This document shows, one piece after another, positions 23,589 to 32,116 of a stretch of 50,159 nucleotides of DNA; within the stretch, counting starts at the first letter, position 1, and each line of letters starts with the position of its first letter. The notes under the pieces were generated by a model. That model saw only the letters and a list, made by a program, of their open reading frames with translations. It did not search any database and was not told where the DNA came from. The position numbers and the translations under genes were made by a program. The DNA is from Algiphilus sp. GTDB taxonomy: Bacteria; Pseudomonadota; Gammaproteobacteria; Nevskiales; Nevskiaceae. The DNA lies in the NCBI RefSeq assembly GCF_023145115.1, contig NZ_JAGLEJ010000026.1, positions 1 to 50,159 of the forward strand, read 5' to 3'.

Positions 23589-24692
23589 TCATCCTGAACC
23601 GGGAGCGGGTGCGGCCGGTGCGGGCCGCTCGGCGGGCATGCTCTCGATGTGCACGGTCTGGGTCGGGAAGGCGAAGCCGACCCCCGCCGCGCGGAGGGCA
23701 CGGACGATGCCGAGACTGATCTGCTGGTGCAGATCCATGTAGCGCACGTAGTCCGGGTCCAGCACCCAATAGACCACCTCGAAATCCAGCGACGACGCTC
23801 CGAAGTTGCAGAAATGGGCGCGGTCGAAGCGCACGTCCTGCTGCGCGATGATGATCTCGCGCACGCGCTCGGGGATGCGTTCGAGCTCGTCGGCGTCGGT
23901 GCTGTAGAGCACGCCGAAGCGGAACAGCACGCGACGCTCCTGCATGCGCTGATAGTTGCGCAGGCGCGACTTGAGCAGGTCGGAGTTGGCGAATACCAGC
24001 TGCTCGCCGCCGAGGCTGCGGATGCGGGTGGTCTTGAGGCCGATGTGCTCGATGTTGCCCATGAAGGTGTCGACGATGACGAAATCGCCGAGCACGAAGG
24101 GCTTGTCGACGACGATGGACAACGACGCGAAGAGATCGCCCAGGATGTTCTGCACCGCCAGCGCCACCGCGATGCCGCCGACACCGAGCCCGGCCACCAG
24201 CGCCGTCACGTTGACGCCGAGGTTGTCCAGCGCCAGCAGCAGCAGCATGGTCCAGAGAATGACCAGGGCCATGAACTTGACCGCGCCCAGCGTGGTGGCG
24301 GTGGCGGGGTCGGCCTCGAGCGCGCGCTTCTTCGAGCGGCCGATCCAGAATTCGATCATGGCGCCGCCCCACAGCCCGAGCTGACAGAAGCCGGCGATCA
24401 CCGCAATGCCCCGCAGCACGGGCGTGGTCGTCTCGGGCAGCGTCAGATAGTGCGAACCGATATAGAGCGAGACCAGCAGCACGAGCCCCTGCTGCGTGCG
24501 ACCCACGGCCATGACCACCGAATCATCGAACGGCGTCGCGGTGCGCTGGGCGATCGCCGCCAGACGCGCCTTCGAGAGCCACTTGAGGGCACCGACGAAG
24601 ACATTGATCGCCAGCGCGATCACGAGCGCGGCCAGCCAGTCGCGCAGCGGATTGTCCAGCAGGAGGGAGTCGAGCGAGGCGAACTGTTCCAT
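23589..24692 (-). CDS. MscS-family mechanosensitive ion channel
   Basis: A small-conductance channel of 367 residues that opens under membrane tension. Predicted membrane segments lie near 18-38, 66-84, 93-113 and 138-157. The pore helix follows at about 161-182 (VNVTALVAGLGVGGIAVALA) and leads to the conserved QNILGDLFASLSIVVDKPF. The beta domain follows with GDFVIVDTFMGNIEHIGLKT. Two extra N-terminal helices make it larger than minimal MscS (286). The start MEQFASLDSL is chosen over upstream in-frame residues that read as noise. The gene for the Trp-repeat protein follows and may be co-transcribed. Confidence 0.93.
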   Translation of the reverse strand: MEQFASLDSLLLDNPLRDWLAALVIALAINVFVGALKWLSKARLAAIAQRTATPFDDSVVMAVGRTQQGLVLLVSLYIGSHYLTLPETTTPVLRGIAVIAGFCQLGLWGGAMIEFWIGRSKKRALEADPATATTLGAVKFMALVILWTMLLLLALDNLGVNVTALVAGLGVGGIAVALAVQNILGDLFASLSIVVDKPFVLGDFVIVDTFMGNIEHIGLKTTRIRSLGGEQLVFANSDLLKSRLRNYQRMQERRVLFRFGVLYSTDADELERIPERVREIIIAQQDVRFDRAHFCNFGASSLDFEVVYWVLDPDYVRYMDLHQQISLGIVRALRAAGVGFAFPTQTVHIESMPAERPAPAAPAPGSG

Positions 24693-24817
24693 CGGCGATG
24701 CGGTCGGGCGGGTCCGGTGTGGCGCACAGCTTATCCCGACAATGCCCTGCGCTTCCTCACCCGGAGCGGCCCGGGCTCGCGGTAGAGTGCGCGCTGATTC
24801 CGCCGCACGGACCGGCC

Positions 24818-26257
24818 ATGGCCGAACCCAGCTTCTACTGGCACGACTACGAAACCTTCGGCAGCAACCCCCGGCGCGACCGCCCGGCACAGTTCGCCGG
24901 CATGCGCACCACGCTGGACCTCGAGCCGGAGGGCGAGCCACTGGTGCTCTACTGCCGGCCTCTGGACGATCTGCTGCCGCACCCCGAAGCCTGTCTCATC
25001 ACCGGCGTCACGCCGCAGGTCGCGGAGGCCGAGGGCGTGCCCGAGCCCGAGTTCATCGCACGCATCGAGCGCGAGCTGGGTGCACCGGGCACCTGCGGAG
25101 TCGGCTACAACAGTCTGCGCTTCGACGACGAGGTCACCCGCCACACCCTGTGGCGCAACTTCCGCGATCCCTATGCGCGCGAGTGGCGCCAGGGGTGCTC
25201 GCGATGGGACCTCATCGACACCGTGCGCCTGGTGCACGCGCTGCGCCCCGAGGGCATCGAGTGGCCGCGCCGCGACGATGGCGCGACCAGCTTCCGCCTC
25301 GAGGATCTGGCCGAGGCCAACGGGCTGGAGAAGCAGCGCGCACACGATGCCCTGTCGGACGTGCACACCACCATCGCCCTCGCCCGCCTGCTCCGCGACC
25401 GCAAGCCGAAGCTGTTCGCCTATGTCCTCGACAACCGCGACAAGCGCTCGGCGCGCGCCATGCTCGACCCCGACGCGCCGGCGATGGTGCTGCACGTCTC
25501 GCAGCGATTCCCGGCCGCAACCGGCTGCATCAGCCCCATCCTTCCGATCGCGCCGCATCCATTCAACAACAACGCGGTGATCTGCTTCGACCTGCGTCAC
25601 GACCCGCGCGATCTGCTCGAGCTGCCGCCGGACGAGCTCTTCGATCGGCTCTTCACGCCCGCCGAGGATCTGCCCGACGACGTCGAGCGCCTGCCACTCA
25701 AGAACGTCCATCTCAACCGCTGCCCGGTACTGGCGCCGGTGAGCACGCTCAAGGGGGTCGACACCGGTCGTCTGCAACTCGACATGCAGCGCTGCGAGAA
25801 GCATGCAGGGCAACTCGTCGCGGCCATCGACGACGTGCGCGAGACCGCGGTCGCGCTGTTCTCCGAACAGGACTTCGCGCCCAGCGCCGACCCCGAGCAG
25901 GGACTCTACGACGGTTTCGTCGACAACGGCGACCGGCAGCGCTGCGAGGAGATCCGCCATCTCGACGGCAGCGGCCTGGCTGCGCTGGGTGCGCCATTCG
26001 CGGACGAGCGGCTCAATGCGCTGCTGATGCGCTATCGCGCCCGCCACTTCCCCGACTCGCTCGACGATGAGGAACGCGCCGAGTGGCAGCGCTGGCGGGA
26101 GGGACGATTGCGCTTCGCGCCCGATGGCGGGCTCTCGCTCGACGACTACGACGCGCTGCTGGCGCAGCTTCGCGGCATGCACTCGACGCCGGAAGCGACA
26201 GGCATCCTCGACCAGCTTGCGGAGTGGGGACAGCGCCTGCGCGCCGATATCGACTGA
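24818..26257 (+). CDS. sbcB: Exodeoxyribonuclease I
   Basis: The 3'-to-5' single-strand DNA exonuclease used in mismatch repair and recombination, 479 residues (E. coli 475). DEDDh catalytic residues are visible: Asp10 and Glu12 in HDYETFG, the ExoII Asp in GYNSLRFDDEVTR, and HDALSDVHTTIALARL with the ExoIII His and Asp. The SH3-like and helical C-terminal domains are present (LKNVHLNRCPVLAP). The ATG at 24818 starts exactly at the family N-terminus. It is divergent from the MscS gene. Confidence 0.96.
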   Translation: MAEPSFYWHDYETFGSNPRRDRPAQFAGMRTTLDLEPEGEPLVLYCRPLDDLLPHPEACLITGVTPQVAEAEGVPEPEFIARIERELGAPGTCGVGYNSLRFDDEVTRHTLWRNFRDPYAREWRQGCSRWDLIDTVRLVHALRPEGIEWPRRDDGATSFRLEDLAEANGLEKQRAHDALSDVHTTIALARLLRDRKPKLFAYVLDNRDKRSARAMLDPDAPAMVLHVSQRFPAATGCISPILPIAPHPFNNNAVICFDLRHDPRDLLELPPDELFDRLFTPAEDLPDDVERLPLKNVHLNRCPVLAPVSTLKGVDTGRLQLDMQRCEKHAGQLVAAIDDVRETAVALFSEQDFAPSADPEQGLYDGFVDNGDRQRCEEIRHLDGSGLAALGAPFADERLNALLMRYRARHFPDSLDDEERAEWQRWREGRLRFAPDGGLSLDDYDALLAQLRGMHSTPEATGILDQLAEWGQRLRADID

Positions 26258-26373
26258 GCCGGCACCGCGCTCGTTCTACGCCTTTTGAAGCATGGCGCTG
26301 CCGCGACGCACCGCGCACACTGTCGCCGCGCGCCGATACGCGCGCGCCATCGTTGGCCCGCGAGGAGACGACC

Positions 26374-28275
26374 ATGACCGACGGCGAATACCGCAGACAG
26401 CACCGGACTTCCATCGACAACCCCACCGCCTTCTGGGCCGAACAGGCGGAGGCACTGCACTGGGACCGACGCTGGGACAGCATCCTGACCCATGACGACC
26501 CGGACGGCGCGCCGCACTGGTTCGCGGGCGGCCGGCTCAACACCTGCCACAACGCGGTCGACCGCCATGTCGAGGCGGGCCGGGGCGACACGCTGGCGCT
26601 GATCCACGACAGCCCGGTCACCGACTCGGTGACGCGCTATACCTTCCGCGAGCTGCGCGACGCCACCGCCGCGCTGGCCGGCGCGCTGCGCGCACACGGC
26701 GTCGGAACCGGTGACCGGGTGGTCATCTACATGCCGATGGTGGCCGAGGCCGCCATCGCCATGCTGGCCTGCGCGCGCATCGGTGCCGTGCACTCGGTGG
26801 TGTTCGGCGGTTTCGCCGCCCCCGAGCTCGCCAAGCGCATCGACGATGCCCGGCCGAAGCTGATCCTGTCGGCCTCCTGCGGCATCGAGGGCAGCCGCGT
26901 CATCGCCTACAAGCCGCTGCTCGACGCGGCGCTGGAAGGCGCCAGCCACAAGCCCGAGGCCTGCATCGTCCTGCAGCGCCCGCAATGCGCGGCCGCGCTC
27001 ACCGCGGGCCGCGACCACGACTGGCGCGAGGCCGTCTCCGCGGCCGAGCCCGCCGAATGCGTGCCGGTGGCCGCGACCGACCCGCTGTACGTGCTCTATA
27101 CCTCCGGCACCACGGGCAGACCGAAGGGCGTCGTGCGCGACAACGGCGGCCACGCGGTGGCGCTGCACTACTCGATGCGCGCGGTCTACGACATGGGGCC
27201 GGGCGAGGTGTTCTGGGCGGCCTCCGACGTCGGCTGGGTGGTGGGCCATTCGTACATCGTCTACGCCCCGCTGCTCGCCGGCTGCACGACGGTGATGTAC
27301 GAGGGCAAGCCGGTGGGCACGCCGGACGCCGGCGCGTTCTGGCGGGTCGCGGCCGATCACGGCGTCAAGGCCCTGTTCACGGCCCCCACCGCCTTCCGCG
27401 CCATCAAGAAGGAAGACCCGAAGGGCGAGCATCTGGCGCGCTACGACCTGTCCGCCTTCGAGGCCCTGTACCTCGCCGGCGAGCGCTGCGACCCGGACAC
27501 CATCACCTGGGCCGGTGATCTACTGAAGGTGCCGGTGATCGACCACTGGTGGCAGACCGAGACCGGCTGGCCCATCGCCGGCATCTGCCGCGGGCTCGAC
27601 GCGGGCCTGGACGTGCGCATCGGCTCCGCCGGCCTGCCGGTGCCCGGCTACGACATCGCCGTGGTCGACGACGACGGCCGGCCCCTGGAGCGCGACGCCA
27701 TCGGCAACATCGTGGTACGCCAGCCGCTGCCTCCCGGCACGCTGCCCACGCTGTGGCGCGACGAGGACGGTTTCCGCGAGCACTACCTGGCGCGCTTCCC
27801 GGGCTACTACCTGACCGGCGACGCCGGCAGGATCGACGCCGACGGCTATGTCTGGGTGATGTCGCGCATCGACGACATCATCAACGTCGCCGGCCACCGG
27901 CTGTCCACCGGCGCCATGGAGGAAGTGCTCGCGGGCCACCCGGACGTCGCCGAATGCGCGGTCATCGCGGTGGCCGATGCCACCAAGGGCCAGCTGCCGG
28001 TGGGCATGGTCGTGCTCAAGGCCGGTGTCGAGCGCGACCATGACACCATCGTCGAGGAGCTGATCGCGCGTGTGCGCAGCGAGATCGGCGCGGTGGCGGC
28101 GTTCAAGCGCGCCTTCGTGGTCGCGCGGCTGCCCAAGACACGCTCCGGCAAGGTGCTGCGCAAGACCATGCGCGCCATCGCCAACGGCGAGTCGCCGGCG
28201 GTGCCGGCGACCATCGACGACCCCGCCATCCTCGACGAGATCGCCGGCGCCCTGGGCGCCACCGAGACCGGCTGA
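26374..28275 (+). CDS. Propionyl/acyl-CoA synthetase (PrpE-like)
   Basis: An AMP-forming acyl-CoA synthetase of 633 residues that activates a short carboxylate to its CoA ester. The P-loop YTSGTTGRPKGVVRDNGGH is intact. The pocket motif is WWQTETGWPIAG; the Trp after TETG is the propionate-type form, where acetate enzymes have Gly. The hinge GYYLTGDAGRIDADGYVW and the catalytic Lys in PKTRSGKVLRKTM are present. GAGGAG lies seven bases before the ATG. No prpBCD genes are near; the convergent isovaleryl-CoA dehydrogenase suggests branched or short-chain acid use. Confidence 0.92.
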   Translation: MTDGEYRRQHRTSIDNPTAFWAEQAEALHWDRRWDSILTHDDPDGAPHWFAGGRLNTCHNAVDRHVEAGRGDTLALIHDSPVTDSVTRYTFRELRDATAALAGALRAHGVGTGDRVVIYMPMVAEAAIAMLACARIGAVHSVVFGGFAAPELAKRIDDARPKLILSASCGIEGSRVIAYKPLLDAALEGASHKPEACIVLQRPQCAAALTAGRDHDWREAVSAAEPAECVPVAATDPLYVLYTSGTTGRPKGVVRDNGGHAVALHYSMRAVYDMGPGEVFWAASDVGWVVGHSYIVYAPLLAGCTTVMYEGKPVGTPDAGAFWRVAADHGVKALFTAPTAFRAIKKEDPKGEHLARYDLSAFEALYLAGERCDPDTITWAGDLLKVPVIDHWWQTETGWPIAGICRGLDAGLDVRIGSAGLPVPGYDIAVVDDDGRPLERDAIGNIVVRQPLPPGTLPTLWRDEDGFREHYLARFPGYYLTGDAGRIDADGYVWVMSRIDDIINVAGHRLSTGAMEEVLAGHPDVAECAVIAVADATKGQLPVGMVVLKAGVERDHDTIVEELIARVRSEIGAVAAFKRAFVVARLPKTRSGKVLRKTMRAIANGESPAVPATIDDPAILDEIAGALGATETG

Positions 28276-28295
28276 CGCCGGATCAGACGGTCTCG
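28263..28295. other. Inverted repeat spanning two convergent stop codons
   Basis: CGAGACCG (28263-28270) and CGGTCTCG (28288-28295) are perfect 8-bp complements with a 17-base centre that can add a small CCG/CGG stem. It covers the last codons of both the synthetase and the dehydrogenase genes, which end seven bases apart. No T-run follows, so a role as a two-way 3'-end structure is only possible. Confidence 0.4.
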
Positions 28296-29446
28296 TCGAA
28301 GAGCTCGCGCCCGATCAGCATGCGGCGGATCTCGGAGGTGCCGGCGCCGATCTCGTAGAGCTTGGCGTCGCGCCACAGCCGGCCGGTGGCGTACTCGTTG
28401 ATGTAACCGTTGCCGCCCAGCGCCTGGATGGCCTGCCCGGCGGCCCAGGTGGCCTTCTCGGCCGCGTACAGGATGGCGCCGGCGGCGTCCTTGCGCGTGG
28501 TCTCTCCACGATCGCAGGCGCGCGCCACCGCGTACACGTAGCTGCGGCAGACCGAGCTGCCCACGTACATGTCGGCGAGCTTGGCCTGCATGAGCTGGAA
28601 GGTGCCGATGGGCTGATCGAACTGGCGCCGCTCGTGGGTGTACGGCACGACGATGTCGAGCGCCGCCTGCATGAGCCCGAGCGGACCGCCGGAGAGCACG
28701 ACGCGCTCGTAGTCGAGCCCCGACATCAGCACGTTGACCCCCTTGCCGACCGCACCCAGCACGTTCTCCTCGGGCACCTCGCAGTCGTCGAACACCAGCT
28801 CGCAGGTGTTCGAGCCGCGCATGCCGAGCTTGTCGAGCTTCTGGGCGGTGGAGAAGCCCTTGAAGCCCTTCTCGATGATGAAGGCGGTGATGCCGCGCGG
28901 CCCGGCATCCGGATCGGTCTTGGCGTAGACGATCAGGGTGTCGGCATCGGGACCGTTGGTGATCCACATCTTGCTGCCGTTGAGCACGTAGCGGTCGCCC
29001 TTCTTCTCGGCGCGCAGGCGCATCGACACCACATCCGAGCCGGCCCCCGGCTCGCTCATGGCAAGCGCGCCGACGTGCTCGCCGCTGACCAGCTTCGGCA
29101 GATACTTCGCCTTCTGCTCGGGGCTGCCGTTCTTGTCGAGCTGATTGACGCACAGATTGGAATGCGCGCCGTAGGACAGGCCGATGCTGCCCGACACACG
29201 CGAGATCTCCTCCATGGCGATCACGTGCGCGAGATAGCCCAGATTCATCCCGCCGTACTCGGGGTCGGCGGTCATGCCCAGCACGCCCAGCTCGCCGAGC
29301 TTGGGCCACAGCGCATTGGGGAAGGCATTGTCGGCGTCGGCCCGGGCGGCCAGCGGCGCGATCTCGCGCTCCGCGAACGCGGCAACCGCATCGCGCAGCG
29401 CTTCGATATCCTCTCCGAGGTCGTGATTGAGATGCTTCATGGTCAT
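28283..29446 (-). CDS. Isovaleryl-CoA dehydrogenase
   Basis: A flavoprotein of 387 residues that oxidises isovaleryl-CoA to 3-methylcrotonyl-CoA in leucine breakdown and passes electrons to ETF. Acyl-CoA dehydrogenase signatures are clear: GALAMSEPGAGSDVVSMRL, WITNGPDADTLIVYAKT and QALGGNGYINEYATGRLWRD. The catalytic base is Glu247 in GLDYERVVLSG, at the position typical of isovaleryl-CoA dehydrogenase rather than the C-terminal Glu of short- and medium-chain enzymes. AGGAG lies seven bases before the ATG. The methylcrotonyl-CoA carboxylase genes that often follow it are absent. A TetR gene is divergent. Confidence 0.94.
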   Translation of the reverse strand: MTMKHLNHDLGEDIEALRDAVAAFAEREIAPLAARADADNAFPNALWPKLGELGVLGMTADPEYGGMNLGYLAHVIAMEEISRVSGSIGLSYGAHSNLCVNQLDKNGSPEQKAKYLPKLVSGEHVGALAMSEPGAGSDVVSMRLRAEKKGDRYVLNGSKMWITNGPDADTLIVYAKTDPDAGPRGITAFIIEKGFKGFSTAQKLDKLGMRGSNTCELVFDDCEVPEENVLGAVGKGVNVLMSGLDYERVVLSGGPLGLMQAALDIVVPYTHERRQFDQPIGTFQLMQAKLADMYVGSSVCRSYVYAVARACDRGETTRKDAAGAILYAAEKATWAAGQAIQALGGNGYINEYATGRLWRDAKLYEIGAGTSEIRRMLIGRELFDETV

Positions 29447-29498
29447 CGGGGGTCTCCTCGCGTTGGCCGCGCAAGTCTAGTCAGCCGCGGCATAATTG

Positions 29499-29512
29499 TG
29501 AAGTTACGTTCA
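29499..29512. promoter_or_regulatory. TGAA-N6-TTCA operator candidate for divergent pair
   Basis: TGAAGTTACGTTCA lies in the 70-base gap between the isovaleryl-CoA dehydrogenase and TetR genes, five bases before the TetR start. CATAAT at 29491-29496 could be a -10 hexamer for the regulator. The repeat is short and its centre imperfect. Confidence 0.45.
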
Positions 29513-29516
29513 TTTC

Positions 29517-30170
29517 ATGCGGGAATCTGCCGCGAACATGGCCTACCGCCGCTCCGCGCGCATGCAGGCGCGCCTCGACGACAACCGCCAGCGGATCCGC
29601 GACGCGGCCCGACGCATCATTGCCGGCGGCGGCTTCCGGCATGCCCAGATGGCCGCGGTGGCGGAAGCCGCCGGCCTGTCCACCGGCTCGCTGTACCGCT
29701 ACTTCCCGTCCAAGGCCGAGCTGTTCATCGATGTGCTGGGCGCTGCGGCGGATCACGAGATCCGCATACTGGAATCCATCGGCAGCGCCGGTGGCTCGGT
29801 CCAGGATCGCCTGCAGGCCGCGGTGCGCAGCTATGCCGGTCGCGCGCTCGAAGGCCCCCACCTCGCCCACGCCTTCATGGTCGAGCCGGTGGAACCCGAG
29901 CTCGACAGCGCGCGGCAGTACCATCGCAAGCGTGTCGCTGCGGCCTATCGCGCCATCCTCGACGAAGGCGTCGCGGGCGGCGTGTTCCCCGAGCAGGACA
30001 CCGGCCTGGCCGCCGCCTGCCTGGTCGGCGCCATGACCGAGGCGCTGAGCGGCCCCACCGCGGAAGCACCCGCCACGGCCGACGAGCGCCGCCGGCTGGT
30101 GGAAAGCATCTGCCGGTTCTGCCTGCGCGCGGTCAGCGCCAACCGCACGCCCGCCGACGACGCTGCCTGA
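29517..30170 (+). CDS. TetR-family regulator beside isovaleryl-CoA dehydrogenase
   Basis: A 217-residue TetR-type repressor. The DNA-binding helix-turn-helix spans about 28-70, with MAAVAEAAGLSTGSLYRYFP as the recognition region. The C-terminal domain is helical and ends in AVSANRTPADDAA. It is divergent from the isovaleryl-CoA dehydrogenase gene across a palindrome, which suggests control of leucine or branched-acid catabolism by an acyl-CoA ligand. ATG 29517 is used; ATG 29538 (MAYRRSARMQ) is a possible start. The next gene begins two bases after the stop. Confidence 0.9.
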   Translation: MRESAANMAYRRSARMQARLDDNRQRIRDAARRIIAGGGFRHAQMAAVAEAAGLSTGSLYRYFPSKAELFIDVLGAAADHEIRILESIGSAGGSVQDRLQAAVRSYAGRALEGPHLAHAFMVEPVEPELDSARQYHRKRVAAAYRAILDEGVAGGVFPEQDTGLAAACLVGAMTEALSGPTAEAPATADERRRLVESICRFCLRAVSANRTPADDAA

Positions 30171-30171
30171 G

Positions 30172-31125
30172 ATGGAGCGCGGCGAACGCTTCTACTACAT
30201 CCACCGCAAGCTGAAGGCGGGAAGCTGCCTGCCTCTCCGGCATTTCCTCGACACGCTGGAGATCTCGCGCGCCACCTTCAAGCGCGACATCGAGTACCTG
30301 CGCGACCGCTACGGCGCACCCATCGTCTACGATCGCGATCGCGGCGGCTACCGGTACGATCGCGAACAACCCGAGGGCAACCGCTTCGAACTGCCCGGAC
30401 TGTGGTTCTCGCCCGAGGAGCTGCACGGCCTGCTGACCCTCGATGCGCTGCTCGCCGACATGGGCGACGGCCTGTTGGGGGAGCCCTTGTCGCGCATGCG
30501 CGACCGTCTCGCGGAGCTGCTCGGCGATCAGGGACCGGCCCTGGAACAGCTGCGACAACGCGTGCGCGTATTCCCCACCGGCGTGCGCCGGCGCCTGTCG
30601 ACGTGCTTCCCCACGGTGGCCCACGCCGTCATGGCACGCCGCCGTCTGACCATCCGCTACTGGACGCGGTCGCGCGACACCGTCACCGATCGCCAGGTCT
30701 CGCCGCAGCGGCTCATCCACTATCGCGGCAACTGGTATCTGGATGCCTGGTGCCACCTGCGGCAGGACCTGCGCAACTTCTCGGTCGACGCCATCGTGCA
30801 GGCCGAGCTGGACGACGACGAGGCCGTGGACATCGCCGCCGACGCGCTGGAACGGAGCCTGGGCGCGGCCTACGGCATCTTCTCCGGGGCCCCCGACCGC
30901 TGGGCCGTCCTGCGCTTCTCGACCGAACGCTCGCGCTGGATCCGCGACGAGATCTGGCACCCTGACCAGCGCACCGAACTCGGCGCGGACGGCCGCTGCA
31001 CGCTGCGCGTGCCCTACCACCACGACGAGGAACTGGTGATGGAGATCCTGCGGCACGGACGCGAGGTCGAGGTGCTCGAGCCCGAGGAACTCCGGCGGCA
31101 CGTGCGTGAATCCATGACCCGTTGA
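30172..31125 (+). CDS. WYL-domain HTH transcriptional regulator
   Basis: A YafY/DeoR-like regulator of 317 residues. A helix-turn-helix (about 20-60, LEISRATFKRDIEYLRDRYG) precedes a WYL domain with the motif NWYLDAWCHLRQDLRNFSVD. A WCX-type C-terminal part follows. WYL domains sense nucleic-acid or nucleotide ligands in several bacterial systems. The ATG comes one base after the TetR stop, so both regulators share a transcript. Its target is unknown, and no defence or CRISPR genes are nearby. Confidence 0.9.
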   Translation: MERGERFYYIHRKLKAGSCLPLRHFLDTLEISRATFKRDIEYLRDRYGAPIVYDRDRGGYRYDREQPEGNRFELPGLWFSPEELHGLLTLDALLADMGDGLLGEPLSRMRDRLAELLGDQGPALEQLRQRVRVFPTGVRRRLSTCFPTVAHAVMARRRLTIRYWTRSRDTVTDRQVSPQRLIHYRGNWYLDAWCHLRQDLRNFSVDAIVQAELDDDEAVDIAADALERSLGAAYGIFSGAPDRWAVLRFSTERSRWIRDEIWHPDQRTELGADGRCTLRVPYHHDEELVMEILRHGREVEVLEPEELRRHVRESMTR

Positions 31126-31204
31126 GGACCCGTCGAGCAGCAGGCTCACGCCATGAGCCACCAGCGCGGGATGCTGTGCGCACATCCGCAACGGGCCAAC
31201 CGCC

Positions 31205-31429
31205 ATGTCCGCACACGCCGCCTCCACCTCGCGCCGCAGCCGTCGCCCCCGCACTACCGCCGGCACCACCGCGCAACCGCGAGCGCATCGCGCACCTTCC
31301 AGGCCCGGCAGCGCCGCGTCCACGCGCACCACGACGCGCGCACGAACCGACGCGGATGCCAGGCCGGCGGCATGGCAGATCGCCCTCGGCCTGCTGGCCC
31401 TCCTCTGCAGCGGCATTGATCTGGGGTGA
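31205..31429 (+). CDS. Possible small tail-anchored protein (74 aa), doubtful
   Basis: No homolog is recognised. The frame has G or C at most third codon positions, like its neighbours. It encodes a Ser/Thr/Arg/Ala-rich tail of about 52 residues, then a hydrophobic C-terminal helix (AAWQIALGLLALLCSGID) that ends the protein, as in tail-anchored proteins. The stop lies two bases before the tandem hairpin elements, the place where extragenic repeats often follow a gene. Against it: no clear ribosome binding site and low-complexity composition. The stretch 31126-31204 shows nothing else. Confidence 0.3.
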   Translation: MSAHAASTSRRSRRPRTTAGTTAQPRAHRAPSRPGSAASTRTTTRARTDADARPAAWQIALGLLALLCSGIDLG

Positions 31430-31430
31430 G

Positions 31431-31866
31431 CCCGACCGAAGCGCCAGTGGCGCTTCGCAGCGGGCGAACGCCCGGACAGGGATGTCCGGGCCGGGGCACT
31501 TAGCGAGGCAGGAGCCGAGCTTAGTGACCGCGGCGATCTCCGCACGACATCCGCGATCCCCACCGCTCACAGCCATGCGGCCCCCTCCGGCCCGACCGAA
31601 GCGCCAGTGGCGCTTCGCAGCGGGCGAACGCCCGGACAAGGATGTCCGGGCCGGGTCACTTGGCGAGGCAGGAGCCGAGCTCAGTGACCGCGGCGATCTC
31701 CGCACGACATCCAGGCGATCCGCACCGCTCACAGCCATGCAGAGCCCTCCGGCCCGACCGAAGCGCCAGTGGCGCTTCGCAGCGGGCGAACGCCCGGACA
31801 GGGATGCCCGGGCCGGGTCACTTTGGCGAGGCAGGAGCCGAGCCTGGTGACCGCGGCGATCCTGCT
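31431..31866 (+). repeat. Three tandem ~160-bp copies of the hairpin element
   Basis: Units start at 31431, 31591 and 31753; the third is truncated. Each opens with CCCGACCGAAGCGCC-AGT-GGCGCTTCG, a 9-bp hairpin with an AGT loop. A second hairpin GCCCGGACA-GGGA-TGTCCGGGC follows, with one mismatch in unit 3 and A for the first loop G in unit 2. Then comes the core (C/T)CACTT-GCGAGGCAGGAGCC-GAGC-AGTGACCGCGGCGAT. Before the second hairpin, CGGGCG-AA-CGCCCG offers a competing fold. Units 1 and 2 are near-identical over their whole length, which points to recent duplication. No transposase or protein reading frame explains it. Confidence 0.9.
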
Positions 31867-31950
31867 CGATGCCCGGCAAGAAGCTCCGATGCCGAGTAGA
31901 ATCGCGCGCTCCACACAGCCGGACATTCCTGTATCCGCGCTGCGTGCGAG

Positions 31951-31989
31951 GCTAGTAGAATGTCGCCCCTCGGAGGGGTACCGAAGCGG
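31951..31989 (+). repeat. Duplicated tRNA-Ser promoter and 5' end (39 bp, copy A)
   Basis: These 39 bases are identical to 32096-32134. They include a TAGAAT -10 hexamer (31956-31961), the leader GTCGCCCCTC and the first 18 bases of tRNA-Ser (31972-31989). After that the sequence turns into a hairpin element instead of the D-arm, so this copy cannot make a tRNA. It looks like a truncated tRNA remnant; it may still start transcription. Confidence 0.85.
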
Positions 31990-32001
31990 GTGGAGCAGGA
32001 C

Positions 32002-32060
32002 CGAAATGCCAGTGGCATTTCGCAGCCTGGTCCACGGGCCTCGCCGGAGGCGTGGGCCAG
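32002..32060 (+). repeat. Variant hairpin pair between duplicated tRNA-Ser ends
   Basis: CGAAATGCC-AGT-GGCATTTCG (32002-32022) is the first hairpin of the tandem element with two base pairs changed and pairing kept. CCTGGTCCACG-GG-CCTC (32026-32042) then pairs with GAGGCGTGGGCCAGG (32046-32060) around a GCCG loop, with a 2-nt bulge and one G-U pair. The pair fills most of the 106-base segment between the two 39-bp direct repeats. Confidence 0.75.
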
Positions 32061-32100
32061 GACCATGACGGCGCCTGCCCCACGCAGCGTCACTCGCTAG

Positions 32101-32106
32101 TAGAAT
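32101..32106 (+). promoter_or_regulatory. -10 hexamer of tRNA-Ser
   Basis: TAGAAT lies 11 bases before the mature 5' end of tRNA-Ser and is duplicated at 31956. A third TAGAAT occurs at 31897. No convincing -35 hexamer is seen at normal spacing. Confidence 0.55.
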
Positions 32107-32116
32107 GTCGCCCCTC

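Noticed and set aside
31122..31850. Plus-strand frame running through the tandem repeats
   Set aside because: It is open only because the repeat lacks stops in one phase; the sequence repeats with the DNA units and shows no protein-like character.
31431..31866. CRISPR array
   Set aside because: Units are about 160 bp and near-identical throughout, with no short repeat alternating with unique spacers, and no cas genes are present.
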